From an uncultured Bacteroides sp. (GTDB lineage: Bacteria > Bacteroidota > Bacteroidia > Bacteroidales > Bacteroidaceae): DNA of 15,994 bases. Under the pieces are notes generated by a model, which made no database searches, was not told where the DNA came from, and saw only the letters and a program-made list of their open reading frames with translations. Both the position numbers and the translations under genes were made by a program. Positions 6,223-14,081 of the stretch are shown in pieces; positions within the stretch are counted from its first letter, which is position 1, and each line of letters begins with the position of its first letter. The stretch spans positions 1 through 15,994 of the forward strand of contig CALADS010000083.1 in assembly GCA_937890825.1 (NCBI GenBank), read 5' to 3'.

Positions 6223-6266
6223 GGACATGTAAAAACGGAGCAAGCTGTTACAGTCTGCTCCGTTTT
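6190..6266 (+). repeat. 77-bp direct repeat, right copy
   Basis: It matches 3242-3318 at 73 of 77 positions, exactly 2948 bp downstream, with no gaps and a 38-bp identical core at 6190-6227. It marks the right boundary of the three-gene cassette and the left boundary of the reverse-strand defence block. Confidence 0.95.
6232..6266. terminator. Bidirectional terminator between convergent operons
   Basis: This is the second copy of the par-operon hairpin: AAAACGGAG (6232-6240) with CTCCGTTTT (6258-6266). The two stem differences from the first copy keep pairing: T-G became C-G at 6241, and G-C became a G-T wobble at 6254. It lies between the + strand PLD gene and the - strand operon ending at 6309, and its flanking A and T runs suit both directions. 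Confidence 0.8.
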
Positions 6267-6308
6267 ACTATTATACCATCCACACATCAGAGATAGCGTG
6301 ATGAACTA

Positions 6309-6551
6309 TCATTTAATCAGCTCGTTGAGTTTGTCCTCTCTGACAATTTTAGGCTGCGCCTTACCTGCCAGAATCAGGACTTTCTTGCCGTTGCGGTAGA
6401 TATGGAGTTGGCGACTGCGTACCACTGCAGTGATTTCTTCATCCTCCTGTATGGCTTTCCATATCGGATAGTATTCACCTTCCTGAAGAAACAACTTCTT
6501 TTGAAGGTGGGAACACATATTGGTAGTATCAATGGTCATCATGGTTGTCAT
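6309..6551 (-). CDS. Small 80-aa protein after the methyltransferase, perhaps truncated
   Basis: An 80-aa ORF whose ATG at 6551 overlaps the methyltransferase stop (ATGA at 6548-6551), so it is probably translated by coupling; in-frame ATGs at codons 4, 5 and 12 are alternatives. The sequence has a helix-like start (MCSHLQKKLFLQEGEYYPIWKA, broken here only by coupling choices) and a strand-rich centre: EITAVVRSRQLHIYRNGKKV then LILAGKAQPKIVRED. I recognise no family. It reads like the N-terminal part of a longer protein and stops only 42 bp from the cassette-repeat terminator, so truncation at the element junction is possible. It is last in the reverse-strand operon. Confidence 0.55.
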   Translation of the reverse strand: MTTMMTIDTTNMCSHLQKKLFLQEGEYYPIWKAIQEDEEITAVVRSRQLHIYRNGKKVLILAGKAQPKIVREDKLNELIK

Positions 6552-7936
6552 TCAGCTATTAAGTCTTTCAATTTCGTAAAGTACGGGGTATAGTTATAGG
6601 GATTGTATGCTAACTTACCCATATTGATTGGTTTTGTATCTTTAATGCGGAATACTAGATAAGTATTGCCCATGCATTCAAATCCAAGAGAATGGAGGTA
6701 ACTTTTGTCTGCCAATGCTGGTTCTTCCTTTTCTAATTCATAGACTTCCGTTTGTTCTTTGTGATGCATCAATAGGAATTTTGGTATCATGTCGCAAGAT
6801 TCTTTAAACATAGAACCTGGTCTTCCATCAGAACGAATATAGTACAATTTGTTTTTAATGATACAGTCATGTTGCCATGTATCTTTAAAGTAGCCAACAA
6901 GAACATATTCTTCCAAAGTTATTCTATTAGACTGTTTAATAGAATCAATCTTAATATTATTAAGTGCGGCTAATATGGACTGCGCTAGAACTTTGGCTAA
7001 ACGGGGAGGCACTGCATTACCAATCATTTTATATTGGGCCTTTATGTCTTTTCCTTCGAAAGTAAAACTATCAGGAAAAGTCTGGATTCTTGCGCATTCT
7101 CTGACGCTCAAACGTCGATATTCATCCATTCTATTTTTTTGAAACTCCCAACTTTCATGCCCGAAAAACATCATTTTGGGCGAAGAGGGATGGAGTGGGA
7201 TATTATCCGCGGTTGCATGAATAGTAAACGAGGGTTGTTGCCAGCCTCGACGTCTATTTCCTCTATTGTAGAATGTGGTAAAATCTGAATTTAACACATC
7301 ATGATTAGCACGATAAGGATTGGGCTGGACCAGTTCTTTGCTTTGATAGGCTACTGGGCTCTCTTTTATATCTCCGATGGCGCGTAGCAATGAAATAGGA
7401 GTAGCGTAAGTGGCTACTGGAAACTCGTAGTTCACATCGATATCGTTTCTAAAACCGATAATGAAAACCCTTTCTCGATTTTGAGGCACTCCGAAATTAG
7501 CTGCATCCAATAACCTCCACTTCACCTTATAGCCTGTTTCCGTTAGTTTGTTGAGGAAACTTTGGAGGACAGGCCGGAAGATTTCATCTAGTAACCCTTT
7601 CACATTTTCAATCAAGAAAAATTTGGGGCGTTTGATTCTAATCAATTCAATGTAAGTATTAAACAACAATCCTCGTTTATCTTCTAAACCTTTTTGATGA
7701 CCAGCTATACTCCATGACTGACATGGAGGCCCACCGATAAAACCATCACAATTAGGAATATCATCAGGATGCAGATTATTGATATCTTTAAGAAAAAATT
7801 GAGTATGAGAATGATTCTGTTCATAAGTGGCCCGCACAGATGGGTCAAACTCATTGGCCCATACTACACGGAAACCAGCCTGTTCGAAGCCTAAATCCAA
7901 GCCTCCGCATCCTGCAAAAAATGATACCACATCCAT
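6548..7936 (-). CDS. DNA (cytosine-5-)-methyltransferase
   Basis: A 462-aa C5-cytosine methyltransferase that transfers methyl groups from S-adenosylmethionine to cytosine in a specific DNA site. Motif I is SFFAGCGGLDLGFEQAGF (residues 5-22), motif IV GGPPCQSWS with catalytic C72, motif VI IENVKG (E110), motif VIII QNRERVFIIGF, motif IX RLSVRECARIQTFPDSF and motif X GNAVPPRL (about 307). The target-recognition stretch between VIII and IX is about 100 residues, with NRRRGWQQPSFTIHA. After motif X the chain runs on for about 130 residues to the end, longer than a minimal enzyme, with no recognised domain. It starts four bases after the helicase stop and overlaps the next ORF. Self-marking in the restriction block is its likely role. 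Confidence 0.95.
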   Translation of the reverse strand: MDVVSFFAGCGGLDLGFEQAGFRVVWANEFDPSVRATYEQNHSHTQFFLKDINNLHPDDIPNCDGFIGGPPCQSWSIAGHQKGLEDKRGLLFNTYIELIRIKRPKFFLIENVKGLLDEIFRPVLQSFLNKLTETGYKVKWRLLDAANFGVPQNRERVFIIGFRNDIDVNYEFPVATYATPISLLRAIGDIKESPVAYQSKELVQPNPYRANHDVLNSDFTTFYNRGNRRRGWQQPSFTIHATADNIPLHPSSPKMMFFGHESWEFQKNRMDEYRRLSVRECARIQTFPDSFTFEGKDIKAQYKMIGNAVPPRLAKVLAQSILAALNNIKIDSIKQSNRITLEEYVLVGYFKDTWQHDCIIKNKLYYIRSDGRPGSMFKESCDMIPKFLLMHHKEQTEVYELEKEEPALADKSYLHSLGFECMGNTYLVFRIKDTKPINMGKLAYNPYNYTPYFTKLKDLIAE

Positions 7937-7940
7937 AAGC

Positions 7941-10007
7941 CTAAATTTCTTGAATTCCGATTTCCTTTAGATAATTATAAATACCATCATACCATTCTGG
8001 TTTGCGCGTTTCATCAGGAGGAACTCCGTGATCACCGTTGGGAACAACAATTACCATGCCTTGCCGCGCACGCGTCAGTAGAACACGGTATGCATTTATT
8101 TGGTATTCTTGGTTGATAGGCTTATTGATATTCTGCCATTGTGTACCACTGCGTAATTGGTGGTGCGACCATTTTTTCCCATCTTTGCTAAGACGAAGGT
8201 CTGCATCCCATGCCACACATGCCCAGTCAATTTCTAGTCCTTGAACTTTAAATTCAGTAAGTGTATCCTCCAGTGCATTACTAGAACGAATGTCACTATC
8301 ATCTTCTAGGAACCAATGAACAAAATTAGGTTGATAGCGCACATTGATAGAGATGGCTTTGAGTCTTTCTGCCTTGCTACTTGCCAGTAATCCCATACGC
8401 TCACTGCCACGATTATGACCTCGCAACCACTGTTTTGCAGTGTCCAACGAACGTGTCATTACAATCGGATATTTATCAAGTTCACGCAGGGTAGCTGTCG
8501 CCTCTTCCTTTTGAAGAGCGAGCAGTTGATTGACAAATATACTTACCTTTTCTGAACGGAACGAACGCATCGACATCTTCAAGTGCAGATCAGTGCTCGA
8601 TTTTAGTTGCGAATGAATAAGCCTCATTTGTTCTTGCGTAACGTCGCCCGATTCCATCAGGTAATCCGACATATACACATCCCAATCTTTATAACTGCGA
8701 TGAATACTTTCAATCCATTCTGTCAGTCCGGCTTCACCCTTATTGATGCTTTGTCCGTTTCCCACCAAACATACTACCACGCCCCAATCTATTTGGCGAT
8801 CCATGCATGAAATCAGATATTCTGGCTCACTGTAAGGAAAATCCTTAATTCCTTTTTTTTCACGCATAAATCTCTGCAGTTCTTCACGAGTCCATGCGCG
8901 TTGTGCTTCATCAAATATGGCCACATGCTCAGCAGGGATGTAAGCCTTATCTGTATGACTTTGGAAATAACTCGGAATTGGAACAATATTACCATTTTCT
9001 ACTTGTGTACCTTCAAGATAAAGGTCTCGGTAATGATGAATCATCTGTATAAATGCTTTCACCTTACTTTTAGCTTCTTCCTTGGTACAAGCCTTTCGGT
9101 TTTCCTGTTTTGCCTTCACCTTGTCTCTGCGTACATAGTCGCGCGTCAAAGCCTCTTGAAGCACCTCTACTAGTGGAAAGTTACCTGATAAATAAACAGC
9201 TTTTTCGCCTTTGTTAAACTGGTCGATAGCGGTATTTAAACCTATTAAGGTCTTTCCTGCTCCTGGTACACCAGTGATAAAGCATATCGCCTTTCGTTTA
9301 TTATCACGGCAGTATTGAATAATTCGATTCAGTTCAAGAGCAGCCTTATCTATGTCCCCACCATGTTTTGTGATGTCTTCCACTGTATTCTCCTCATAAA
9401 GAGCGATAGCAGCTTCAATAATAGTTGGCGTCGGCTCATAGCCACTCTTTGCCCAAATATCATCATCGATGGCACTTTGGATTTTATGCGGAATACTTCC
9501 CAGCACCTTAGCAAGTGCAGCGCCCAAGAACTTTTCATTGACCATAAGCGGTTCATATACATTATCTTCATAATGCACCAGTTCCAACCTGCAGTGCCTG
9601 TCTTTTTCTCTTGGAGCTACAAGAATGGGAACAAGTACGCGATGAAGGCTTCCTTCCTGAAAATTTTTTAAATCAAGAGTATAATCCCAAACCTGTATCA
9701 TGGCCTCACGTTGAAATTTCTGTTCAGATGTCTTGTATTCCAGTACAAAAACAACACCATCGATGATAGCTATCACATCGGCCCGACGCCCCATACGAGG
9801 TATGTTATACTCAAAATAAACGCTGCCATGCCCAGCATAAGGAGCAAGAGCGTTCCTCAATGTCATAATCTCTTCCACCCACGATTGTGAAGTCTCATCA
9901 TTAATATCATGCTGAGAAGACAAGGTGAGTTTACCAATAATCTCATCTGTATTTCTTTCTAGAAAATCTGAGATTGTATCTGAATAATAATATCTTGTAG
10001 CTGCCAT
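7941..10007 (-). CDS. PD-(D/E)XK nuclease fused to DUF2075 helicase
   Basis: A 688-aa protein. The N-terminal ~120 residues hold a nuclease-like core: FEYNIPRMGRRADVIA (E66, D77), VLEYKTSEQ (E90, K92) and AMIQVWDYTLDL (Q105), the E-D-ExK-Q pattern of the PD-(D/E)XK fold. The rest is a superfamily-1-type P-loop region of the DUF2075/Schlafen-helicase kind: Walker A ITGVPGAGKT (about 242-252), Walker B IFDEAQRAW (about 363), CLVGNGQSIN, a SMRSFRS segment, FKVQGLEIDWACVAW and the motif VI-like YRVLLTRARQGMV near the C-terminus. It therefore has nuclease, ATPase and probable DNA or RNA translocase parts in one chain. It lies directly upstream of the methyltransferase (four-base gap) and after a 114-bp gap from the 248-aa gene. 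Its base composition looks less AT-rich than the Z1 and ATPase genes, so it may have joined separately. Confidence 0.85.
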   Translation of the reverse strand: MAATRYYYSDTISDFLERNTDEIIGKLTLSSQHDINDETSQSWVEEIMTLRNALAPYAGHGSVYFEYNIPRMGRRADVIAIIDGVVFVLEYKTSEQKFQREAMIQVWDYTLDLKNFQEGSLHRVLVPILVAPREKDRHCRLELVHYEDNVYEPLMVNEKFLGAALAKVLGSIPHKIQSAIDDDIWAKSGYEPTPTIIEAAIALYEENTVEDITKHGGDIDKAALELNRIIQYCRDNKRKAICFITGVPGAGKTLIGLNTAIDQFNKGEKAVYLSGNFPLVEVLQEALTRDYVRRDKVKAKQENRKACTKEEAKSKVKAFIQMIHHYRDLYLEGTQVENGNIVPIPSYFQSHTDKAYIPAEHVAIFDEAQRAWTREELQRFMREKKGIKDFPYSEPEYLISCMDRQIDWGVVVCLVGNGQSINKGEAGLTEWIESIHRSYKDWDVYMSDYLMESGDVTQEQMRLIHSQLKSSTDLHLKMSMRSFRSEKVSIFVNQLLALQKEEATATLRELDKYPIVMTRSLDTAKQWLRGHNRGSERMGLLASSKAERLKAISINVRYQPNFVHWFLEDDSDIRSSNALEDTLTEFKVQGLEIDWACVAWDADLRLSKDGKKWSHHQLRSGTQWQNINKPINQEYQINAYRVLLTRARQGMVIVVPNGDHGVPPDETRKPEWYDGIYNYLKEIGIQEI

Positions 10008-10121
10008 TTTTATGTAGCTGTTTCACAGGAGAACAGGATTTACTACTTAATATAAAAGTTGTTTCCAGCCATTTCTGTGGTCTATTTAATTTTTTCTAAA
10101 AGATCTATTTTGATGCAAGAA

Positions 10122-10868
10122 TTATATATTTTCCTTAGAATCAAGATAGGTTGAAACGATTTTAAACCATTCGTTCAATGACATTTTTACGTAATAGTCA
10201 CCGAATTGGTTCATACATGCTGAAACTATAGACAATTTAGAACTATCATCCATAGAATCAATGAGCAATTTGACTGATGCATCATTATGCACATTAGATA
10301 ATTTGCCTAATACGTCCTCTTTTGGTTTGTTGCCATTTTCTTGCATAGGAGTATCATCTTCCTTTTCGTTTTGCATTTCTGGGAAATGCTGTGTAATCAT
10401 TTGAAAGAAAGAGATGATATCTTGTCTCTTAAACAACACAAATTTATCTCCATTGCTTAAACATTCCTCCCTAATTTCACCCTCTTTTACACTTTGCTGA
10501 ATGGATAGACGACTATAGAAAGATACATAGCTCTTCTTATTCAATCTATTTTTTACTTTATGCGGTTCCCAGCATACGTAAACGTCGTTTTCTAAATCAT
10601 AGCCTAAAAAAAGAAAGGGAATATTACTTGCTTTTACTGAATCAAATTCAGGGCGCTGTGGCAGTTGTGATCTTTGGTGTTCTATAGGATGAGGTCCTCC
10701 TTCAGGCGAAACACATTTAAAGAACAAATAGTATTCTTCGCCATCTATTGAAATATGACATACAGTAGCTTTTGGCTCAGAAAGTAATTTGAATCCAGAA
10801 TAACTTTTTATAGTATCTGTAAAATTCTGAGCTAATTCATAACTTCTTGGATAGGATTTTCTGGCCAT
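10122..10868 (-). CDS. Unrecognised 248-aa protein in the restriction operon
   Basis: I do not recognise a family with confidence. Residues about 30-155 look like one compact alpha/beta domain: CHISIDGEEYYLFFKCVSPE, the segment GPHPIEHQRSQLP, IPFLFLGYDLENDVYVCWEP, then HKVKNRLNKKSYVSFYSRLS and LSNGDKFVLFKRQDI. A charged linker (about 165-185) precedes a helical C-terminal region. EHQRSQLP and FLGYD...YVCW look conserved in character, and the domain could be a nucleic-acid-binding or degenerate nuclease fold, but I see no clear D...ExK triad. It starts 13 bp after the DUF4420 gene stop, clearly in the same operon, so it probably works with the Z1, ATPase and nuclease set. The 114 bp after it (10008-10121) show no strong promoter or terminator. 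Confidence 0.7.
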   Translation of the reverse strand: MARKSYPRSYELAQNFTDTIKSYSGFKLLSEPKATVCHISIDGEEYYLFFKCVSPEGGPHPIEHQRSQLPQRPEFDSVKASNIPFLFLGYDLENDVYVCWEPHKVKNRLNKKSYVSFYSRLSIQQSVKEGEIREECLSNGDKFVLFKRQDIISFFQMITQHFPEMQNEKEDDTPMQENGNKPKEDVLGKLSNVHNDASVKLLIDSMDDSSKLSIVSACMNQFGDYYVKMSLNEWFKIVSTYLDSKENI

Positions 10869-10881
10869 AAATCATAAGAAT

Positions 10882-11868
10882 TTAATGGTGAGCAATGTTA
10901 GCATTTTCGAATAGAATCGATTTGATATCTCCATTGTATTCCTTTACTTCTTTCATGCATACAGAGAAACTAACGCGGCTTAACTGCTCTGGAATATCCT
11001 CTTTTTTAATGCATGGAATAGAGGTGTGATTGTACCATTTTATACTAGAATGCGCGTATTCAAAATCGTATTTAGCACTTTTAGTCTCTTCAATATGTCC
11101 GCTAATAGTCTCTATGACTATAGCTTTTAATTTTAAGAATAAGTCAGTATCAGTTATTTTAGACGCTATTTTATCAACCAAATCAAAGACGTTTAAACCT
11201 AATCCTGAGGGCAGTACGACGATGGAAGCAACTAGAAGATTGCTGCCTTCGTTAGGCTGAAGTTGTTCTACTGCAAAATGATGCGTTCTAGACTCATTGC
11301 CTGTTGATTTTATTTCAATTTTGTCGTTGCAGTCATTAAAATCATATTTGTCTTCAGGAGACTCATGCCAAGATTTAATCATATACTCACAATCCTTGGA
11401 TTGTAGTATAACAAGTAATTCTGCCCATAATCCTTTAATGGTTTCTTTAGAAATTTGTGCCGAAGAAGTAAACAGACTGATAATCTTGCTTATTTCTAAC
11501 TTCAACGCCTCTACCGATGGCTGCTTGGGGAGCCTTTTCAATATTAAATAGGTCAATTCCAAGAAGTACTTTTGTATATCTATGTTTAGTGAATTAAGTT
11601 GAATGATACAATACTTTTTATTTTTGATGACATCATTGTCATTTAGACAGCAGTTGCGATTGAAGTTAACTTTGAACATCTTAAGGTTAATGTCCGTGGT
11701 CATCTTATTGTCTATGCATTCAACAAATAGCACAGGTCCTCCAAAAGATGATATGCCTAATCTATGGGGCATCTGATCATCTAAGGTATCAACTACAAAA
11801 GAGTCACCCTCTGCACTTGGTGAGAGATTCTTGAATTTATCGTACAGTATTTCTTGAATATCAGTCAT
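10882..11868 (-). CDS. DUF4420-type PD-(D/E)XK nuclease
   Basis: A 328-aa protein. ATG 11868 (MTDIQEILYDKF) was chosen because it overlaps the Z1 stop by eight bases (ATGACTGA); the frame is open far upstream but only inside Z1. The nuclease core lies near residues 175-225: the segment beginning LWAELLVILQSKD, then DKYDFNDCNDKIEIKST, which supplies the acidic residue and ExK (E-I-K) pattern, followed by SRTHHFAVEQLQP. This layout, the size, and the position after Z1 match the PD-(D/E)XK proteins called DUF4420, which recur beside Z1 and MORC-type ATPases in restriction-like islands. It is the probable DNA-cutting subunit of that set. C-terminal residues appear regulatory or structural. Confidence 0.8.
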   Translation of the reverse strand: MTDIQEILYDKFKNLSPSAEGDSFVVDTLDDQMPHRLGISSFGGPVLFVECIDNKMTTDINLKMFKVNFNRNCCLNDNDVIKNKKYCIIQLNSLNIDIQKYFLELTYLILKRLPKQPSVEALKLEISKIISLFTSSAQISKETIKGLWAELLVILQSKDCEYMIKSWHESPEDKYDFNDCNDKIEIKSTGNESRTHHFAVEQLQPNEGSNLLVASIVVLPSGLGLNVFDLVDKIASKITDTDLFLKLKAIVIETISGHIEETKSAKYDFEYAHSSIKWYNHTSIPCIKKEDIPEQLSRVSFSVCMKEVKEYNGDIKSILFENANIAHH

Positions 11869-14056
11869 CATAATCATCTTCATTTGCGTCTTTGATACCA
11901 ATAAAGGAATTTGATATATCCATCGGATAATAGAAAGACAGGTTATACAAATTGGTTTTATGCCATTTACTGAGTGGATGATCAATTTCAATATGATGAA
12001 TTTGAACTGAAACGCTATCATCCATTTTGATGTTATCATCGCCAGGGTAAGAACCATTTGCTGCGCGACCAGCCATTAGGTTAATTGGTCTATCTTGATC
12101 TTTTTCTAATTTACGCGTTCTTAATTGTCCTGTTCCTTCCGCAGCATATGCCATTTGGAAGATATAAATATAATCAATGTTCCTAATGTTTTTTAGATAA
12201 GACAGGTATTGGATGGTAACTATCTTTCTAGTGATATTAGGTACGTCACCGAATTTTACTTCCTTGAAAAAAGAGATAAACCGATCTATTGGGCAGCGGA
12301 AATAGCGATGGTTACGTTTAGGATTTCCGTCGTAATCATAGAATAATACGAATTGATCACTGGCTATTCCTTTGAGGAATGATTCAAACTTGGTTTTGTT
12401 TTCACTGGCATAATCTAAACTTCGCATTTGTTTCCAGCCTGTCATTTTTGTTCTTATGACATCATTAGACAATATGTTAGACCTTGTGGGATTGAGCGTT
12501 TCAGCAAGAAGCATAGAAGAACGGTGACGGTGAAAATCCTCTAGTGATTCGCACTGCTTTAGATTGGCTCTTAGTACTTCTTCGTGATCCACATAGTCAT
12601 TATACTCTTGAATGCTTTTTATAGGCAGGAATACTCTACATATATCAAGATAAGCTTTCTTGTAACCAAAAAATCGACAACGCTGCTCTATTGTATCGGC
12701 TGTTGCTTTTCCCTTAGGGGTACGTGGCATGTAGGTCATAGAGAGATTCTCAACGGTAAATCCTCGATTCAACATGTCTGCTCCGACTAAAATATGTGCT
12801 TTGTCTGACTTCCAATCTACATCATTCTCGCTATTCCCCTGAATGAGATGAATTTTTGTGTAAAGTATAACTTTTGGGATAATGGAAATTACTTCTTCAA
12901 AAGATGTCTTTGTTGATATTTTAGAAACAATATTGTTGTAAGATTTTTCCATAGTTTTCTTATAAATTACCAGGCTTGGATCTCCTTCTTGTGCTGATGC
13001 AAAATCCATGAGTTTTTGGATATAATATGAAATCCACTTAGCAAATTTCTCATTACTTTCCCTTTTCCCATCTATGTGAACCATCATAGAAAGAAACTTC
13101 ATTGATTTTTGAAGGAAGACCTTAATAGCAACACTTATGAGGAACTCTCGAATAGCTTCTTCCAATGATGCTGGTAAAGAAGTTAGTATATTGTCTTTGC
13201 TATATACTTCCTCGTTAGGAATAACTTGAATGATATCACGATCTTTCTCTTTGAAGAAAACCTTACCTCCTGTATATCCCTTTCCTGGTGTTAACACCGT
13301 GTGATATTTAGGAGAAAGAATGTCATTATTATCGATTAGGAATGCTGCTTGCGGAGTAGCTGTATATTGAACATAGGAATGGCTAGGAAGCGACTTCTTA
13401 AGATTGATAATAGCTGAATATGTTCGGCTATATTCATCTTCTTCCCATTCTCCTTTCGTTCTTGCGTTCTTTCTTGCGTAGGTATTAAAACTAGATTGAT
13501 CAGCTTCATCATCTATTATTATAGCACCCATCTTCTCAATAACAGGAGCAATGTCATTAAAAATATCCGCGAGCCTATTTATATGCATGTAATGTTTCAG
13601 TATGGGAAATAGCAAAACTTCTTTTGTTTTGGTCAAGAAATTACTGACATTATTTGCTACGTTCACATCTTTATCAATATCTGAATATAGCCTATAGGTA
13701 TCACTTTCGTCAACTTCTAAATCATTCCGAAGACGTTTAGTGGTTTGGCTTTGTAGGTTAGTTTTAGTACCTGTGAGGTAAATAACGATACGATAACCAT
13801 TATCTGCGGCCAAAGCTGTTAAGGTAGTAAAAGAAAGCGTTTTTCCACTTTGCACATAACCTACAGCTATATTTGTAATATCAGATTTCACTCCAGGTGC
13901 TATACATTTTCTGAGTATATGCATAGCTTCATCAATGACTATTGTCTTGCCTTCGTCATCAAGTTTAGTCTGGCTAGACATAAAGGCGAGCGTATTGTTT
14001 CCTATGTTCACCTTATGTTCATCTGTTTGATTATTAATGATTTTAATTGTAGACAT
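11861..14056 (-). CDS. Z1 domain superfamily-2 type helicase
   Basis: A 731-aa helicase-like ATPase. Walker A is VGYVQSGKT (residues 65-73), the QSGKT form typical of Z1 proteins. Walker B is IIIDDEADQSSF (about 179-190) and motif III-like YVQYTATPQAAFL lies near 230. The Z1 region follows with ILVGADMLNRGFTVENLS (about 418-435) and DTIEQRCRFFGYKKAY, equivalent to helicase motifs V and VI with the arginine finger. The ~250-residue C-terminal part carries no named domain. It starts 25 bp after the GHKL ATPase gene and overlaps the DUF4420 nuclease gene by eight bases. In the family picture it is the translocase that works with the MORC-type ATPase and the nuclease on unmodified DNA. Confidence 0.93.
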   Translation of the reverse strand: MSTIKIINNQTDEHKVNIGNNTLAFMSSQTKLDDEGKTIVIDEAMHILRKCIAPGVKSDITNIAVGYVQSGKTLSFTTLTALAADNGYRIVIYLTGTKTNLQSQTTKRLRNDLEVDESDTYRLYSDIDKDVNVANNVSNFLTKTKEVLLFPILKHYMHINRLADIFNDIAPVIEKMGAIIIDDEADQSSFNTYARKNARTKGEWEEDEYSRTYSAIINLKKSLPSHSYVQYTATPQAAFLIDNNDILSPKYHTVLTPGKGYTGGKVFFKEKDRDIIQVIPNEEVYSKDNILTSLPASLEEAIREFLISVAIKVFLQKSMKFLSMMVHIDGKRESNEKFAKWISYYIQKLMDFASAQEGDPSLVIYKKTMEKSYNNIVSKISTKTSFEEVISIIPKVILYTKIHLIQGNSENDVDWKSDKAHILVGADMLNRGFTVENLSMTYMPRTPKGKATADTIEQRCRFFGYKKAYLDICRVFLPIKSIQEYNDYVDHEEVLRANLKQCESLEDFHRHRSSMLLAETLNPTRSNILSNDVIRTKMTGWKQMRSLDYASENKTKFESFLKGIASDQFVLFYDYDGNPKRNHRYFRCPIDRFISFFKEVKFGDVPNITRKIVTIQYLSYLKNIRNIDYIYIFQMAYAAEGTGQLRTRKLEKDQDRPINLMAGRAANGSYPGDDNIKMDDSVSVQIHHIEIDHPLSKWHKTNLYNLSFYYPMDISNSFIGIKDANEDDYDD

Positions 14057-14081
14057 GTCTTCCTAATATTAGAGTTTATGA

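Noticed and set aside
10008..10121. Promoter or terminator between the 248-aa gene and the DUF2075 gene
   Set aside because: No reverse-strand TANNTTTG box was found; AAAAGATCTATTTT near 10100 is a short AT palindrome without a GC stem.
11869..12057. 63-codon N-terminal extension of the DUF4420 protein
   Set aside because: It lies wholly inside the Z1 gene in another frame and is hydrophobic junk; the ATGACTGA overlap marks the real start.
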